A DNA stretch of 64,000 nt, taken from Eonycteris spelaea. Taxonomy: Eukaryota > Chordata > Mammalia > Chiroptera > Pteropodidae. Location of the stretch: contig PUFA01000027.1 of NCBI GenBank assembly GCA_003508835.1, forward strand, positions 2,232,001-2,296,000. The letters are read 5' to 3'. The position numbers and the translations under genes were made by a program. This document shows positions 62,961-64,000 of this stretch, piece after piece. Numbering within the stretch: position 1 is the first letter of the stretch; each line of letters opens with the position of its first letter. A model generated the notes under the pieces. It searched no databases, was not told the origin of the DNA, and saw only the letters and a program-made list of their open reading frames with translations.

Positions 62961-63264
62961 ATTTGTCTTTACTGTTCTGCCTCTGTACACTTATTATCAA
63001 TAATTTATTTTTTTCCTGAAAGATTTGACTTAAAAAGAGAAGATGAGTGAGTTTACTACTTGTAATTCTTGGAGTATGAATAGTGTATGTTGAAAGTTTG
63101 ATGTTTTTACATTTAATATCGTTTGATATAGTTCAGAGAGCTAGATGCAGAGCCAGGGCTAATGGGCTATGGAAGCTCTTTGCGATGTGTGTTTCCATGT
63201 AAGAATAGTTTTGTTTCTGGGATCTCTTTTCTGTTCTAAAGGTTGATTCATCTTTATTTCTACA

Positions 63265-63990
63265 TCAATCACAGACTCATTTTATCAGTCACTGTGTTTT
63301 AATATCACATCATGCAAGTTCCCCAACCTTGTTCTTCATTAAGTGTGGCTTTACTCAGTTAGCCTCGGCTTTTCTGTACAATTTTATAATCAGCCTATGA
63401 AATGCCTCAAAAAGTTTTTTTCAATTTTGATTGGAATTTCATTGACTATGTACATCAAGTTTGAGAGAATTTTTATGGTAATAATAGGTATTTGGCTATA
63501 CCTTTTTGTTTCTTTGAGTCGCCTCTATTATCTTTATTATATAAGTTTTATAAGTTATTGTATAACTTTTGTTTAAAAACTTTTTGTTACTGTTTTATCA
63601 CTTTTTTCATTTTTGTTAATGAATTGAAAGGCAGTTGATTTTTTAATATGACTAATGACCGTCTGAATTATTGTTAATTTAAACATTTTGCTTACAGATT
63701 ATTTTTTAAAAAGATGATCATATAATAGCCAAATAATGATAATTTTTATTTTCTAAGCCTATACCTTAGTCTTCTTTTTCTTGTCTTACTTGGACCTCCC
63801 TTAAAATATTGACCAGAGGTGGTGTGATAGTGGATTTTTTGTCTTGGTCCTGATTTTAATGGAAATTACTTTAATATTTTATTATATGACCTTTGCTCTA
63901 ATTTTTTGGTAGATACCCTTTATCAGGTTAAGGAAATTCTGTTCAGTTGCCATTTATTTGCTGTTTGGTTTTTTAAATTTTAAGTAAATA
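63265..63990 (-). mobile_element. LINE-1 ORF2 fragment, antisense, reaching the window edge
   Basis: 'tgtacaattttataatcagcctatgaaatgcc', 'tttgattggaatttcattgactatgtacatcaagtttgagagaatttttatgg' and 'ttttttggtagataccctttatcaggttaaggaaattctgttc' are antisense L1 ORF2 blocks in correct order. Frame broken; it may continue beyond the window. Confidence 0.8.
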
Positions 63991-64000
63991 TTGAACTTAC

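Larger units (their letters stand above)
31274..64000 (+). other. PPP1R9A: Intron 2 of PPP1R9A (5' part; continues past the window)
   Basis: It starts at the donor GTAAGTATG directly after codon 465. No further coding exon was recognised up to base 64000. If the intron were read through, 16 further codons would follow before a stop at 31322-31324. Stretches 31274-33420, 33540-34930, 35050-37390, 37700-40300, 40960-42580, 43430-45240, 46500-48240, 48370-49090, 49340-50500, 51360-52360, 56650-57410, 57990-58480, 59210-60860 and 60990-62000 show only unique AT-rich DNA, apart from isolated doubtful repeat scraps. Confidence 0.9.

Overview
This window is nuclear DNA of a placental mammal. It is AT-rich and gene-poor, and full of decayed LINE-1, LINE-2, MIR, LTR and DNA-transposon copies. 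It has one CpG island and one large coding exon ending at a canonical splice donor. No primate Alu and no rodent B1/B2 SINE was seen. The L1 3' ends (1-1380 and 57420-57720) resemble those of laurasiatherian mammals (carnivores, ungulates, bats). A non-primate, probably laurasiatherian genome is therefore the best guess, but this is an inference and the species is not determined.

The single real gene is the 5' part of PPP1R9A (neurabin-1) on the + strand. The CpG-island promoter and non-coding first exon lie at about 27.2-28.5 kb. Two candidate exon-1 donors are visible (27830 and 27955). A strong acceptor at 29647-29648 opens the next exon, which carries a 230-nt 5'UTR with three short upstream ORFs and then codons 1-465 (29879-31273). 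The exon stops six residues after the PP1-docking motif KIKF, in phase 0, at a GTAAGT donor. The PDZ, coiled-coil and SAM parts of the protein must lie beyond the window. Everything from 31274 to 64000 is intron.

From 1 to about 27 kb is upstream intergenic DNA. It holds nested L1 fragments, an MLT1-type LTR (10165-10534), hAT-type fragments, a 640-bp palindromic element (14052-14690), an MER3-like copy (25542-25720) and long unique stretches. The 33-kb intron holds L1/HAL1, L2 and MIR fragments, an ERVL-type LTR (42585-43133), a 228-bp hAT element with a perfect 8-bp target duplication (45711-45954), an MER2 copy inserted inside an older L1 (62246-62555) and several long GT/AC tracts.

In other mammals PPP1R9A lies between the imprinted SGCE/PEG10 pair and the paraoxonase cluster and is itself imprinted in some fetal tissues. 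None of those neighbours is visible here. I found no bacterial-type system, CRISPR array, functional RNA gene or intact transposase. The observations most worth checking are the uORF arrangement, the palindromic element, the intact hAT copy, the opposed G-quadruplex motifs in the CpG island and a CpG-rich pocket in an old L1 at 40.4-40.7 kb.
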